Below are positions 1-4,917 of a DNA stretch of 5,461 nt, one piece after another. Source of the DNA: an uncultured Thermomonas sp. (GTDB lineage Bacteria > Pseudomonadota > Gammaproteobacteria > Xanthomonadales > Xanthomonadaceae); contig CAMLJA010000150.1 in NCBI GenBank assembly GCA_946480065.1, positions 1 through 5,461 of the forward strand. Direction: 5' to 3'. The position numbers and the translations under genes were made by a program. Positions within the stretch are counted from its first letter, which is position 1. Each line of letters begins with the position of its first letter. The notes beneath the pieces are model-generated. The model was not told the DNA's origin and searched no databases. It worked only from the letters and a program-made list of their open reading frames with translations.

Positions 1-959
1 TGCAGCACGTCGCGCACGTTGCCGGCGATCGGCAGCTCCACGCCGTGGCGCTCGGCCTGGCGCATCACTTCGTCGGCGGTCTGGATGGATTCCACCACCT
101 GGCCGATCTCGCGCACCGCGTCGGCGATCGACGACCCGCGCCCCAGCGCCAGCCCCAGCCGGCGGTTGCGCGACAGGTCGCCGGTGCAGGTCAGCACCAG
201 GTCGCCCAGGCCGGCCAGGCCCATCAGGGTTTCCGGGCGGCCGCCGATGGCGATGTTGAGCCGCAGCATCTCGTTGAGGCCGCGGGTGATCAGGCCGGCG
301 CGGGCGTTCAGCCCCAGGCCCATGCCGTCGGCCACGCCGGTGGCGACCGCCAGCACGTTCTTCATCGCCCCGCCCAGCTCGGCGCCGCGCATGTCGTCGC
401 CGGTGTAGGCGCGGAAGGCCGGGCCGTGCAGCGCGTCGGCCACCTGCTGGCAGAAGCCGGCATCGTCGGAGTGCACCGTGAGCGCGGTCGGCAGGCCCTC
501 GGCCACTTCCTTGGCGAACGACGGGCCGGTGACCACCGCCAGCGGCACGCCTTCGCCCAGCCCGCCGTTATCAAGAATGTCGCCCGCCACTTCATGCAGG
601 AAGCGCCCGCTGCCGGGTTCGAAGCCCTTGGTCGCCCAGGCCACGCCGGCATGCGCCGGCCGCAGCGGGGCCAGCGCGCGCAGGGTGCCGGCGAACGCGT
701 GCGAGGGCACCGCCACCAGCACCAGATCGCAGCCGTGCAGCGCCTGCGCCAGGTCGGTGGTGGCCCGCAGCGATGCGGGCAAGGCGATCCCGGGCAGGTA
801 GCGCGGGTTCTGGTGGTCGCGTTCGAGCGCCGCGACCACCGCCGGGTCGCGGCCCCAGAGGACCGTGGGATGGCCGTGCCGCGCGATCAGCGCGGCCAGC
901 GCGGTGCCCCAGGAGCCCGCGCCCAGGACCGCGACCGCGGGCTTGGAGGACTCCGCCAT
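1..959 (-). CDS. gpsA: NAD(P)H-dependent glycerol-3-phosphate dehydrogenase GpsA (C-terminal end outside window)
   Basis: GpsA reduces dihydroxyacetone phosphate to sn-glycerol 3-phosphate in the cytoplasm, supplying the backbone for phospholipids. The ATG at 959-957 opens a frame of 319 codons that runs off the left edge. Family members are about 330-340 residues, so only a short tail is missing. Visible landmarks: the Rossmann dinucleotide loop GAGSWGTA (residues 13-20), VAVPSHAF (82-89), ATKGFE with a conserved Lys111 (109-114), [10 protein letters not shown] (144-153), and the catalytic block [19 protein letters not shown] (194-212) with Lys200 in the position of the family's active-site lysine. 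The substrate-binding signature [20 protein letters not shown] follows at 247-266. The start lies 11 bases after the secB stop with only a weak AGGCGG-like ribosome-binding site, which suggests cotranscription and perhaps translational coupling with secB. Nothing looks broken. Identification is from family motifs and the secB-gpsA adjacency, and is very secure. Confidence 0.97.
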   Translation of the reverse strand, partial: MAESSKPAVAVLGAGSWGTALAALIARHGHPTVLWGRDPAVVAALERDHQNPRYLPGIALPASLRATTDLAQALHGCDLVLVAVPSHAFAGTLRALAPLRPAHAGVAWATKGFEPGSGRFLHEVAGDILDNGGLGEGVPLAVVTGPSFAKEVAEGLPTALTVHSDDAGFCQQVADALHGPAFRAYTGDDMRGAELGGAMKNVLAVATGVADGMGLGLNARAGLITRGLNEMLRLNIAIGGRPETLMGLAGLGDLVLTCTGDLSRNRRLGLALGRGSSIADAVREIGQVVESIQTADEVMRQAERHGVELPIAGNVRDVL

Positions 960-970
960 GCCGCCTGCGG

Positions 971-1498
971 TCAGGCGTTGCCGGCGGTTTCGGTGTCGGC
1001 CAGCGAGCCGCCCGCCACCTGCGACGCCCGCTGGCGCAGGGTCTCGCCGTACAGCGCCTCGAAGTTGATCGGCTGCATCGGGAACGGCGGGAAGCCGCCG
1101 TTGGTGATCAGCTGGCCGATGGCGGCGGCGGCATAGGGATACAGGATGTTCGGGCACGCGGTGCCGAGCATCGCGTCCAGGGCCTGGTCCTCGAACCCGG
1201 CCAGGCCGAACACGCCGGCCTGCTCCACTTCGGCCAGGTAGGCGGTCTTGCCGTTGAGGGTGCAGGTCACGGTGATGCCCAGGCCCACCTCGAACGCGGC
1301 CTCGCCCAGGCGCTGGACCTTCTGGCTCAGCTTCATCTGCAGGTCGGGCTGGCCCTGTTCGTTGAACACCTGCGGCGCGTTCGGCGCCTCGAAGGACAGG
1401 TCCTTCACGTACAGCTTCTCGACCGTGAAGCTCGCGCCCTGCGGCTGCGGCTGGCCATCGACGGCCGGGGCCGCGTCGTTCAGGATTTCATCGGACAT
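971..1498 (-). CDS. secB: Protein-export chaperone SecB
   Basis: SecB is a cytoplasmic homotetrameric chaperone that holds precursor proteins unfolded and passes them to SecA at the Sec translocase. The 175-residue product has the full family pattern: [19 protein letters not shown] (24-42), which carries the SecB signature beginning of the fold, the beta-strand region [27 protein letters not shown] (71-97), and [37 protein letters not shown] (114-150). The first 20 or so residues are a variable, acidic and Gln/Pro-rich extension; the last 18 form a flexible tail. The start ATG is supported by a GGAG ribosome-binding site (1508-1505) six bases upstream. The gene is followed 11 bases later by gpsA, the usual gammaproteobacterial arrangement. 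The upstream 128-bp gap carries a candidate extended -10 promoter and several inverted repeats, so secB-gpsA may be transcribed independently of the rhodanese gene. Family assignment is near certain; the promoter is inferred. Confidence 0.98.
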   Translation of the reverse strand: MSDEILNDAAPAVDGQPQPQGASFTVEKLYVKDLSFEAPNAPQVFNEQGQPDLQMKLSQKVQRLGEAAFEVGLGITVTCTLNGKTAYLAEVEQAGVFGLAGFEDQALDAMLGTACPNILYPYAAAAIGQLITNGGFPPFPMQPINFEALYGETLRQRASQVAGGSLADTETAGNA

Positions 1499-1504
1499 GG
1501 GGTG

Positions 1505-1508
1505 CTCC
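1505..1508 (-). promoter_or_regulatory. Ribosome-binding site of secB
   Basis: The minus strand reads GGAG here, six bases before the secB ATG at 1498. It supports that ATG as the start. A stem-loop (1513-1529) sits immediately upstream and leaves this site single-stranded. Confidence 0.6.
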
Positions 1509-1512
1509 AAGG

Positions 1513-1529
1513 GTGCGCGTCGGGCGCAC
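1513..1529 (-). repeat. Inverted repeat / short stem-loop in secB leader
   Basis: GTGCGC (1513-1518) and GCGCAC (1524-1529) are perfect inverted copies separated by five bases. In the minus-strand RNA this gives a six-pair GC-rich hairpin ending four bases before the GGAG of secB. It could stabilise the 5' end of the messenger or affect ribosome access. The repeat is directly visible; its function is unknown, and short GC-rich palindromes occur by chance in such DNA. Confidence 0.4.
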
Positions 1530-1544
1530 GGATTGCGGACAAGA

Positions 1545-1564
1545 GGTCGATTATCGCATCGACC
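1545..1564 (-). promoter_or_regulatory. Perfect 7-bp dyad over the candidate secB -10 (operator or terminator stem)
   Basis: GGTCGAT (1545-1551) and ATCGACC (1558-1564) are perfect inverted copies flanking a six-base spacer. The candidate -10 hexamer (1550-1555) lies within the dyad. As DNA this geometry fits an operator for a dimeric repressor. As minus-strand RNA it is a seven-pair stem with a six-base loop followed by UCUUGU, a poor U-tract, so an imperfect terminator for the upstream rhodanese transcript is the alternative. I cannot decide between these from sequence alone. Confidence 0.35.
1550..1558 (-). promoter_or_regulatory. secB: Candidate extended -10 promoter for secB-gpsA
   Basis: The minus strand reads TGC followed by GATAAT, matching the extended -10 pattern TGnTATAAT with one mismatch, in a locally AT-rich patch of otherwise GC-rich DNA. 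The best -35 at an 18-base spacer is CAGGCA (1574-1579), only three of six matches to TTGACA; extended -10 promoters tolerate weak -35 elements. Transcription would begin near 1543, giving a leader of about 45 bases before secB. Confidence 0.35.
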
Positions 1565-1577
1565 GGCAGCGACTGCC
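1565..1577 (-). repeat. Short inverted repeat abutting the secB promoter dyad
   Basis: GGCAG (1565-1569) and CTGCC (1573-1577) form a five-pair stem with a three-base loop. It ends exactly where the 7-bp dyad at 1545-1564 begins, so a transcript reading through from the rhodanese gene would carry two stem-loops back to back. It also overlaps the -35 region of the candidate promoter. Function unknown. Confidence 0.3.
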
Positions 1578-1597
1578 TGACTTGGGGACCCGTTGGC

Positions 1598-1615
1598 GCC
1601 GGCGCAAGGGCCGGC
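1598..1615 (-). terminator. GC-rich stem-loop after the rhodanese gene, possible weak terminator
   Basis: Two copies of the self-complementary hexamer GCCGGC (1598-1603 and 1610-1615) are separated by six bases and can pair as a stem-loop 11 bases after the rhodanese stop codon. No run of T follows on the minus strand, so it is not a classical intrinsic terminator; it could pause polymerase or protect the 3' end. GCCGGC is common by chance in DNA of this composition. Confidence 0.2.
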
Positions 1616-1626
1616 CGCGACGCGCG

Positions 1627-2064
1627 TCAGGCGCGGCCCTTGACCAGCGGCAGGTCGGCCGCCTGCCAGGCCTGGATGCCGCCGTCGAGCACGCCGACGT
1701 TGCTGAAGCCGGCCTTGCGCAGGCGCGTGGCGGCGCCGGTCGCGGTCTGGCCGGACTTGCACACCAGCACCACCGGCAGCGCCTTGGCCGGCGCCAGCTG
1801 GCGGTTCTCGGGATCGAACTGGCTCATCTGCACGTTCTTCGAGCCGGCGATGTGGCCCTTCTCGAACTCGGCGGCCGGGCGCAGGTCCACCACCAGCGCG
1901 TCCTCGCGGTTGACCAGCGCGGTCAGCTGCGCGGGGCCCAGCCTGCGGAACCCGGCCATGCGGCCGGCCACCTCGTTCCATGCCAGAGCCGCGGTCAGCC
2001 CGCCCAGGGCGAGCGAGAGCAGCGGATGGCGTCCGGCGAAGGCGATCAGTTCGGCAAGGGTCAC
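1627..2064 (-). CDS. Membrane-anchored rhodanese-like sulfurtransferase (YibN-like)
   Basis: This 145-residue protein has a short N-terminus ([14 protein letters not shown]), one predicted membrane segment (about residues 14-30), and a single rhodanese domain from about residue 40 to the end. Domain landmarks are [21 protein letters not shown] (58-78), the active-site loop CKSGQT with Cys102 as the sulfur-carrying nucleophile, and [17 protein letters not shown] (123-139). The architecture and the start 'F-x-GRHP' resemble E. coli YibN, which sits in the same place upstream of secB. The natural sulfur donor and acceptor are unknown. The start codon is GTG (2064-2062) with no strong ribosome-binding site; I see no better in-frame start, and it places the anchor correctly. 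The domain most likely faces the cytoplasm, but the sequence does not prove topology. The gene ends 128 bp before secB, and no glutaredoxin gene intervenes. Confidence 0.92.
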   Translation of the reverse strand: MTLAELIAFAGRHPLLSLALGGLTAALAWNEVAGRMAGFRRLGPAQLTALVNREDALVVDLRPAAEFEKGHIAGSKNVQMSQFDPENRQLAPAKALPVVLVCKSGQTATGAATRLRKAGFSNVGVLDGGIQAWQAADLPLVKGRA

Positions 2065-2092
2065 GGGGCGGGCCTGTGCGGATGGGGCGCCG

Positions 2093-2098
2093 ATTGTA
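2093..2098 (-). promoter_or_regulatory. Possible -10 element upstream of the rhodanese gene
   Basis: The minus strand reads TACAAT, five of six matches to TATAAT, in the 75-bp gap between the lipoprotein and rhodanese genes, 28 bases before the GTG start. No credible -35 lies at 16-18 bases, and no TGn extension is present. It stands out mainly because the neighbourhood is GC-rich. The gene may equally be read through from the lipoprotein gene. Confidence 0.2.
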
Positions 2099-2139
2099 AC
2101 GACTGCCCGTACCCGCTGCCCCGGCCGCGGCGTACCGCT

Positions 2140-2559
2140 TCAGTCCTGCCAGAGGTCCGGCAGGCCGCTCTCCAGCCACCAGGTGTCGGCGGCCTCGTCG
2201 TAGCGCCAGCGCTCGCGGTAGCGCACGGTGCGCTCGGTCAGGGTATTGCGGTTGATCACGCCGATCTCGATGTCGCGCACCATCTCGCCGCCGGCCATGA
2301 CGGTGCCGCTGAGGTCGCGGTAGGTGGAGATCTGCACCTGCTTGTAGCGGGAGAAATCGATGTCGGTCAGCGGGTGCGCCTTGCGCACGGCGGGATCGAC
2401 CAGGTTCCAGGCGCCCTCGAAGTCGCCCCAGCGGATCGCCGCGGACCAGGCGTACTGCACCTCGTCCAGCGCGGTGCCCTTGCTGACGGACTTGGGGCAG
2501 CCGGCCAGCAGCAGCAGGCAGCAGCACGCGAGCAGGCAGCGCAGCAGGATGTTCGGCAT
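2140..2559 (-). CDS. Small lipoprotein of unknown function
   Basis: I do not recognise this family. The 139-residue product begins MPNILLR, continues with a hydrophobic stretch and ends its signal in a lipobox LAGC (18-21), so Cys21 should be lipidated after signal peptidase II cleavage. Residues after the cysteine are Pro-Lys-Ser rather than Asp, compatible with Lol-dependent transfer to the outer membrane. The mature part (about 119 residues) starts with an apparent helix ([25 protein letters not shown], 41-65) and continues with alternating strand-like segments such as [29 protein letters not shown] and TWWLES. The pattern is reminiscent of NTF2-like small alpha+beta domains, but this is only a guess. 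A second ATG nine codons upstream (2586) is rejected because the inner ATG has a GGAG site seven bases before it and gives a proper lipoprotein signal. It lies 54 bp after the hot-dog gene, so the two may share a transcript. Confidence 0.85.
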   Translation of the reverse strand: MPNILLRCLLACCCLLLLAGCPKSVSKGTALDEVQYAWSAAIRWGDFEGAWNLVDPAVRKAHPLTDIDFSRYKQVQISTYRDLSGTVMAGGEMVRDIEIGVINRNTLTERTVRYRERWRYDEAADTWWLESGLPDLWQD

Positions 2560-2566
2560 CGTGGGG

Positions 2567-2570
2567 CTCC
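2567..2570 (-). promoter_or_regulatory. Ribosome-binding site that fixes the lipoprotein start
   Basis: GGAG on the minus strand, seven bases before the ATG at 2559. It favours this start over the ATG at 2586. Its first two bases (2570-2569) fall within one arm of an 8-bp inverted repeat, so it could be partly hidden in an RNA hairpin. Confidence 0.55.
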
Positions 2571-2607
2571 GCGGGAGGTCCTGCATCCTAACGCGCCCGT
2601 CCCGCGG
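2569..2607 (-). repeat. Perfect 8-bp inverted repeat in the lipoprotein leader
   Basis: CCGCGGGA (2569-2576) and TCCCGCGG (2600-2607) are perfect inverted copies with a 23-base spacer. They fill most of the 54-bp gap between the hot-dog gene and the lipoprotein gene. In minus-strand RNA the downstream arm would pair over the start of the GGAG ribosome-binding site. As DNA the spacing (31 bp between arm starts, about three helical turns) would also suit a dimeric regulator. No role can be assigned. Confidence 0.4.
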
Positions 2608-2613
2608 CCGCGT

Positions 2614-3066
2614 TCAGCGCGCGATCGCCACGTAGCGCGCGGCCAGGGTGGCGGCCACCGCGCCGTCGGCCAGCAGCGCCCGCGCCTGCATGCGCACGCT
2701 GGCCCGGCCCTGCCGCCGCAGCGCGTCGACCAGCGCCGCCTGCTCGCCCTCGGCGTCGAACCCGGCCTCGACCCGCAGGTCCTCGAACACCGGCTTGAGG
2801 TAGCGCACCCGGCTGTCGGCCACGAAGATGTCGGCCGCCAGCCCGGCCTCGGCCAGGGTCAGGAAACCCAGGCCCCAGCCGGCCAGCGTCATCAGCGACA
2901 CCAGGCTGCCACCGAACGCGCAGCCCTTGTCGTTGACGTTGGCGGCCAGCGGCGCCTCCAGCCGCAGCCGCCCGGGCGCGTGCCCGGCGATGCGCAGCTG
3001 CAGGGCGGCCACCGGGGGCATGCCGGCGAAATGCGCGGCCAGGGCGTCGAGCGGGGCGTTGTCCAT
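2614..3066 (-). CDS. Stand-alone YiiD C-terminal type hot-dog protein; candidate malonyl-ACP decarboxylase (MadB) or thioesterase
   Basis: The 150-residue protein is a single hot-dog domain of the family annotated as the YiiD C-terminal putative thioesterase. The key loop is NVNDKGCAFGGSL (43-55), which begins the central helix continuing LVSLMTLAGWGL; RVRYLKPV (86-93) and a C-terminal strand ending ARYVAIAR (143-150) complete the fold. In E. coli YiiD (MadA) this domain is fused behind a GNAT acetyltransferase domain and decarboxylates malonyl-ACP to acetyl-ACP; stand-alone versions such as Shewanella MadB do the same, with an essential Asn in the conserved loop. Here Asn43 and Asn45 lie in that loop, and no GNAT domain is encoded upstream. 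Acyl-CoA or acyl-ACP thioesterase activity remains possible. The ATG at 3066 is chosen because it begins the domain at the expected distance; a GTG two codons upstream is an alternative. The ribosome-binding site is weak. The gene diverges from hemD across 45 bp. Confidence 0.88.
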   Translation of the reverse strand: MDNAPLDALAAHFAGMPPVAALQLRIAGHAPGRLRLEAPLAANVNDKGCAFGGSLVSLMTLAGWGLGFLTLAEAGLAADIFVADSRVRYLKPVFEDLRVEAGFDAEGEQAALVDALRRQGRASVRMQARALLADGAVAATLAARYVAIAR

Positions 3067-3111
3067 CGCCACAGCCTGCCCCAGCCGGCGCCCCTGTGCC
3101 AAGCTGGCGCG
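3067..3111. promoter_or_regulatory. 45-bp divergent gap between the hot-dog gene and hemD
   Basis: Both flanking genes must start transcription in or around this gap unless their promoters lie inside the opposing coding sequence. I find no recognisable -10 or -35 in it: the sequence is nearly all G and C. It contains one small inverted repeat, GCCA (3098-3101) and TGGC (3105-3108), a few bases before the hemD ATG. Neither gene has a strong ribosome-binding site here. Confidence 0.3.
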
Positions 3112-3873
3112 ATGCGCCGCCCTTCCGAACCCGCACTGCTGCTCTCGCTGCGTCCGCGCGGCCAGCATGCCGGGGTGCGCGCCGCCGCGGCCCGGCGCGG
3201 GGCGCGGGTGCTGGCGCTGTCGCCGCTGCGGATCGACGGCCGCGCCGACGACGCGGCCGTGGCCGCGCTGGACGCGGCGCTGGGCGCGGACCTGGTGCTG
3301 TTCACCAGCCCGAACGCGGTGCGCGCGGCCGCCGCCCTGCGGCCACTGCGGCTGCGCCGCGGCCAGCGCGCGCTGGCGGTCGGCGACGGCACCCGCCGCG
3401 CCCTGCAGCGGCTCGGCATCGCCGCCGAAGCGCCGGCGCGGATGGACAGCGAAGGCCTGCTGGGGCTGCCCGCGCTGGAGGCGGTGCGCGGCCGCCGGGT
3501 CGGGCTGGTCACCGGCGCCGGCGGCCGCGATCGCCTGGCGCCTGCGCTGCGCGCCCGCGGCGCCACGGTGCTGCGCGCCGACGTCTATGCGCGCGTCCCC
3601 TGCGCCATCCCGGCGGCGCGCTGGGCCGCGCTGGCCGACGCGCTGGCCGCCCCGGCGCCGCCGGTGCTGCTGCTGAGCAGCGGCGAAGCCCTGCAGGCGC
3701 TGCTGGCGCAGGCGCCGCCGGCGCTGCGCCCCCGGCTGGCCCGGCTGCCGGTGGCGGCGGCCAGCGAACGGCTGGCGCAGGCCGCGCGCGCCGCCGGCTT
3801 CCGGCGGATCGCGGCGGCCGCCAGCGCCCGCCCCGCCGACATGCTGCGGGCCGCGGCCGACGCCTTCGTTTAG
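3112..3873 (+). CDS. hemD: Uroporphyrinogen-III synthase HemD
   Basis: HemD converts hydroxymethylbilane to uroporphyrinogen III with inversion of ring D, the last step common to heme, siroheme and cobalamin synthesis; it is cytoplasmic. The 253-residue product has the usual length (E. coli 246) and the two-lobed pattern of this poorly conserved family: LSLRPRGQHA near the start (11-20), LFTSPNAVRAAA (63-74), VGDGTRRAL (90-98), the inter-lobe GLVTGAGGRDRL (131-142), DVYARV with a conserved Tyr159, LLLSSGEALQALL (186-198), and the closing ASERLAQAARAAGF (217-230). The ATG at 3112 is preferred because no other start lies close upstream and it places the first strand correctly, although no clear ribosome-binding site precedes it. 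hemX follows after nine bases in the same reading frame. No hemC precedes it, unlike E. coli hemCDXY. Composition is extreme (Ala/Arg/Leu-rich) but matches the neighbours. Confidence 0.92.
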   Translation: MRRPSEPALLLSLRPRGQHAGVRAAAARRGARVLALSPLRIDGRADDAAVAALDAALGADLVLFTSPNAVRAAAALRPLRLRRGQRALAVGDGTRRALQRLGIAAEAPARMDSEGLLGLPALEAVRGRRVGLVTGAGGRDRLAPALRARGATVLRADVYARVPCAIPAARWAALADALAAPAPPVLLLSSGEALQALLAQAPPALRPRLARLPVAAASERLAQAARAAGFRRIAAAASARPADMLRAAADAFV

Positions 3874-3882
3874 CATCGCCGC

Positions 3883-4851
3883 GTGGATCCCTCCCCGCCG
3901 CCGCCCGCACCGCCGCCGCGCCGCTCGCGCGCGGGCGGCCTGCTGCTGTTCCTGCTGCTGGCGCTGGCGCTGGCCGCTGTCGCCGCCCTCGGCTGGCAGC
4001 GCTGGCAGGCCCGCCAGGCGCAGCTGGACGCCGCCGCCGCGGCCCAGCGGCAGGCCCTGGTTGAGCGCGTGGACGCGCTGTCGCAGCGCCAGCGCGCGCA
4101 GGGCCAGCGGCTGCAGCAGGCCGAGGCCACCAACCGGCTGCTGCGCGACGAACTGCTCGGGATCGGACAGCGCGCCGCGCTGCTGGAAGACAGCGTGTCG
4201 AAGCTGGCCGATCCCGACCGCCACGGCGCGCAGGCGCTGCGGCTGGACGAAATCGAGCTGGTGCTGGCGATCGGCCAGCAGCGGCTGCAGCTGGACCGCG
4301 ACCTGGACGGCGCCCGGCGCGCGCTGGCGCTGGCGGCGCCGCTGCTCGACGGCATCCAGGACCCGGCCTACCTCAGCCTGCGCCAGACCCTGGCCCAGGA
4401 GCGCGCGGCGCTGGACGCGCTGGGCCCGGATCCGCGCGCCCGCGCGCGGGCGCTGCTGGCGCGGGTGGAGGCCGGGCTGGAGGCGGCCCCGCGCGCAGCC
4501 ACGGATGCGGGATCGGCGCTGCCCTGGTACCGCCGGGTGCTGGACCGGCTGGTGCGGGTGCAGCCGAGCGCGGGCGCCGGGCTGCGCCGGGGCGCCGACC
4601 GCGACGCCGCGCTGGCCGCCGCGCAGGTGGAGTTGAGTCTGGCCCGCGCGGCGGTGGAGCGGCGCGATGCCGCGGCCCTGGCGCAGGCGCTGGCGCGAAT
4701 CGGGGACTGGCAGCGGCGCCTGCTGGCGGACAGCCCGGCGCTGCCCGCGCAGGCCGGGCTGCTGGCCACGCTGCGGACGCTGCCGCTGGCGGCGGAATCG
4801 CCGCTGGCCGGCTCCACCCTGCAGCAGCTGCGCGCCCTGCGCGGGCAGTGA
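3883..4851 (+). CDS. hemX: HemX, inner-membrane protein of the hem operon
   Basis: HemX proteins are conserved beside hemD in many proteobacteria; they are often labelled uroporphyrinogen-III C-methyltransferase, but this one has no methyltransferase domain and its exact role is unknown. The 322-residue product has a proline-rich cytoplasmic N-terminus (3-12), arginines, then one membrane segment (about 19-38), and a large domain that should be periplasmic. Residues about 45-107 are Gln/Ala/Leu-rich with strong heptad character, a predicted coiled coil. The family's most recognisable block is LRLDEIELVLAIGQQRLQLDRDLDGARRAL (119-148), followed by WYRRVLDRLVRVQP (215-228) and an alpha-helical C-terminal half. 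The start is GTG (3883), nine bases after the hemD TAG, in the same frame and without a visible ribosome-binding site; no other start lies between the TAG and the membrane segment. Translation probably depends on ribosomes finishing hemD. It is somewhat shorter than E. coli HemX (393 residues). Confidence 0.92.
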   Translation: MDPSPPPPAPPPRRSRAGGLLLFLLLALALAAVAALGWQRWQARQAQLDAAAAAQRQALVERVDALSQRQRAQGQRLQQAEATNRLLRDELLGIGQRAALLEDSVSKLADPDRHGAQALRLDEIELVLAIGQQRLQLDRDLDGARRALALAAPLLDGIQDPAYLSLRQTLAQERAALDALGPDPRARARALLARVEAGLEAAPRAATDAGSALPWYRRVLDRLVRVQPSAGAGLRRGADRDAALAAAQVELSLARAAVERRDAAALAQALARIGDWQRRLLADSPALPAQAGLLATLRTLPLAAESPLAGSTLQQLRALRGQ

Positions 4852-4905
4852 GCGCTCACGCCGCGCTTGCGCCGCGGTTGCGATGCTGGACGCCGGATTT
4901 CGCCC

Positions 4906-4910
4906 GAGGG
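4906..4910 (+). promoter_or_regulatory. hemY: Ribosome-binding site of hemY
   Basis: GAGGG lies seven bases before the hemY ATG (4918), followed by an A-rich spacer. It is the strongest ribosome-binding site in the window, in contrast to hemD and hemX, and indicates that hemY is initiated independently. Upstream in the 66-bp gap a five-pair palindrome (4861-4865 with 4873-4877) has no T-run and does not look like a terminator. Confidence 0.6.
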
Positions 4911-4917
4911 AAAACGC

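Noticed and set aside
45..1136. A 363-codon plus-strand open frame opposite gpsA and secB.
   Set aside because: It resembles no family I know, is rich in His/Gln/Ala/Gly, and is fully explained as the complement of two conserved genes on the other strand.
2127..2138. GCGG and CCGC arms around a four-base loop right after the lipoprotein stop, considered as a terminator.
   Set aside because: A four-pair stem without a following T-run is too weak and too common in DNA of this composition.
971..2527. A 518-codon minus-strand frame suggesting a large N-terminal extension of SecB.
   Set aside because: SecB is complete from the ATG at 1498 with a ribosome-binding site. The upstream part is an off-frame shadow of the lipoprotein and rhodanese genes and the intergenic gap.
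2560..2586. Alternative lipoprotein start at the ATG at 2586, giving nine more residues.
   Set aside because: The extra residues include Asp and a charged stretch before the signal, and the inner ATG has a well-spaced GGAG; the lipoprotein signal is complete without the extension.
1513..3873. A 786-codon plus-strand open frame that ends as hemD.
   Set aside because: The first 533 codons lie antisense to the rhodanese, lipoprotein and hot-dog genes and give low-complexity His/Gln/Gly/Arg protein. The hemD start at 3112 matches the family's length.
4861..4877. Possible terminator between hemX and hemY (CCGCG and CGCGG arms).
   Set aside because: The stem has only five pairs and no T-run follows; hemY belongs to the same functional operon and has its own ribosome-binding site just after.
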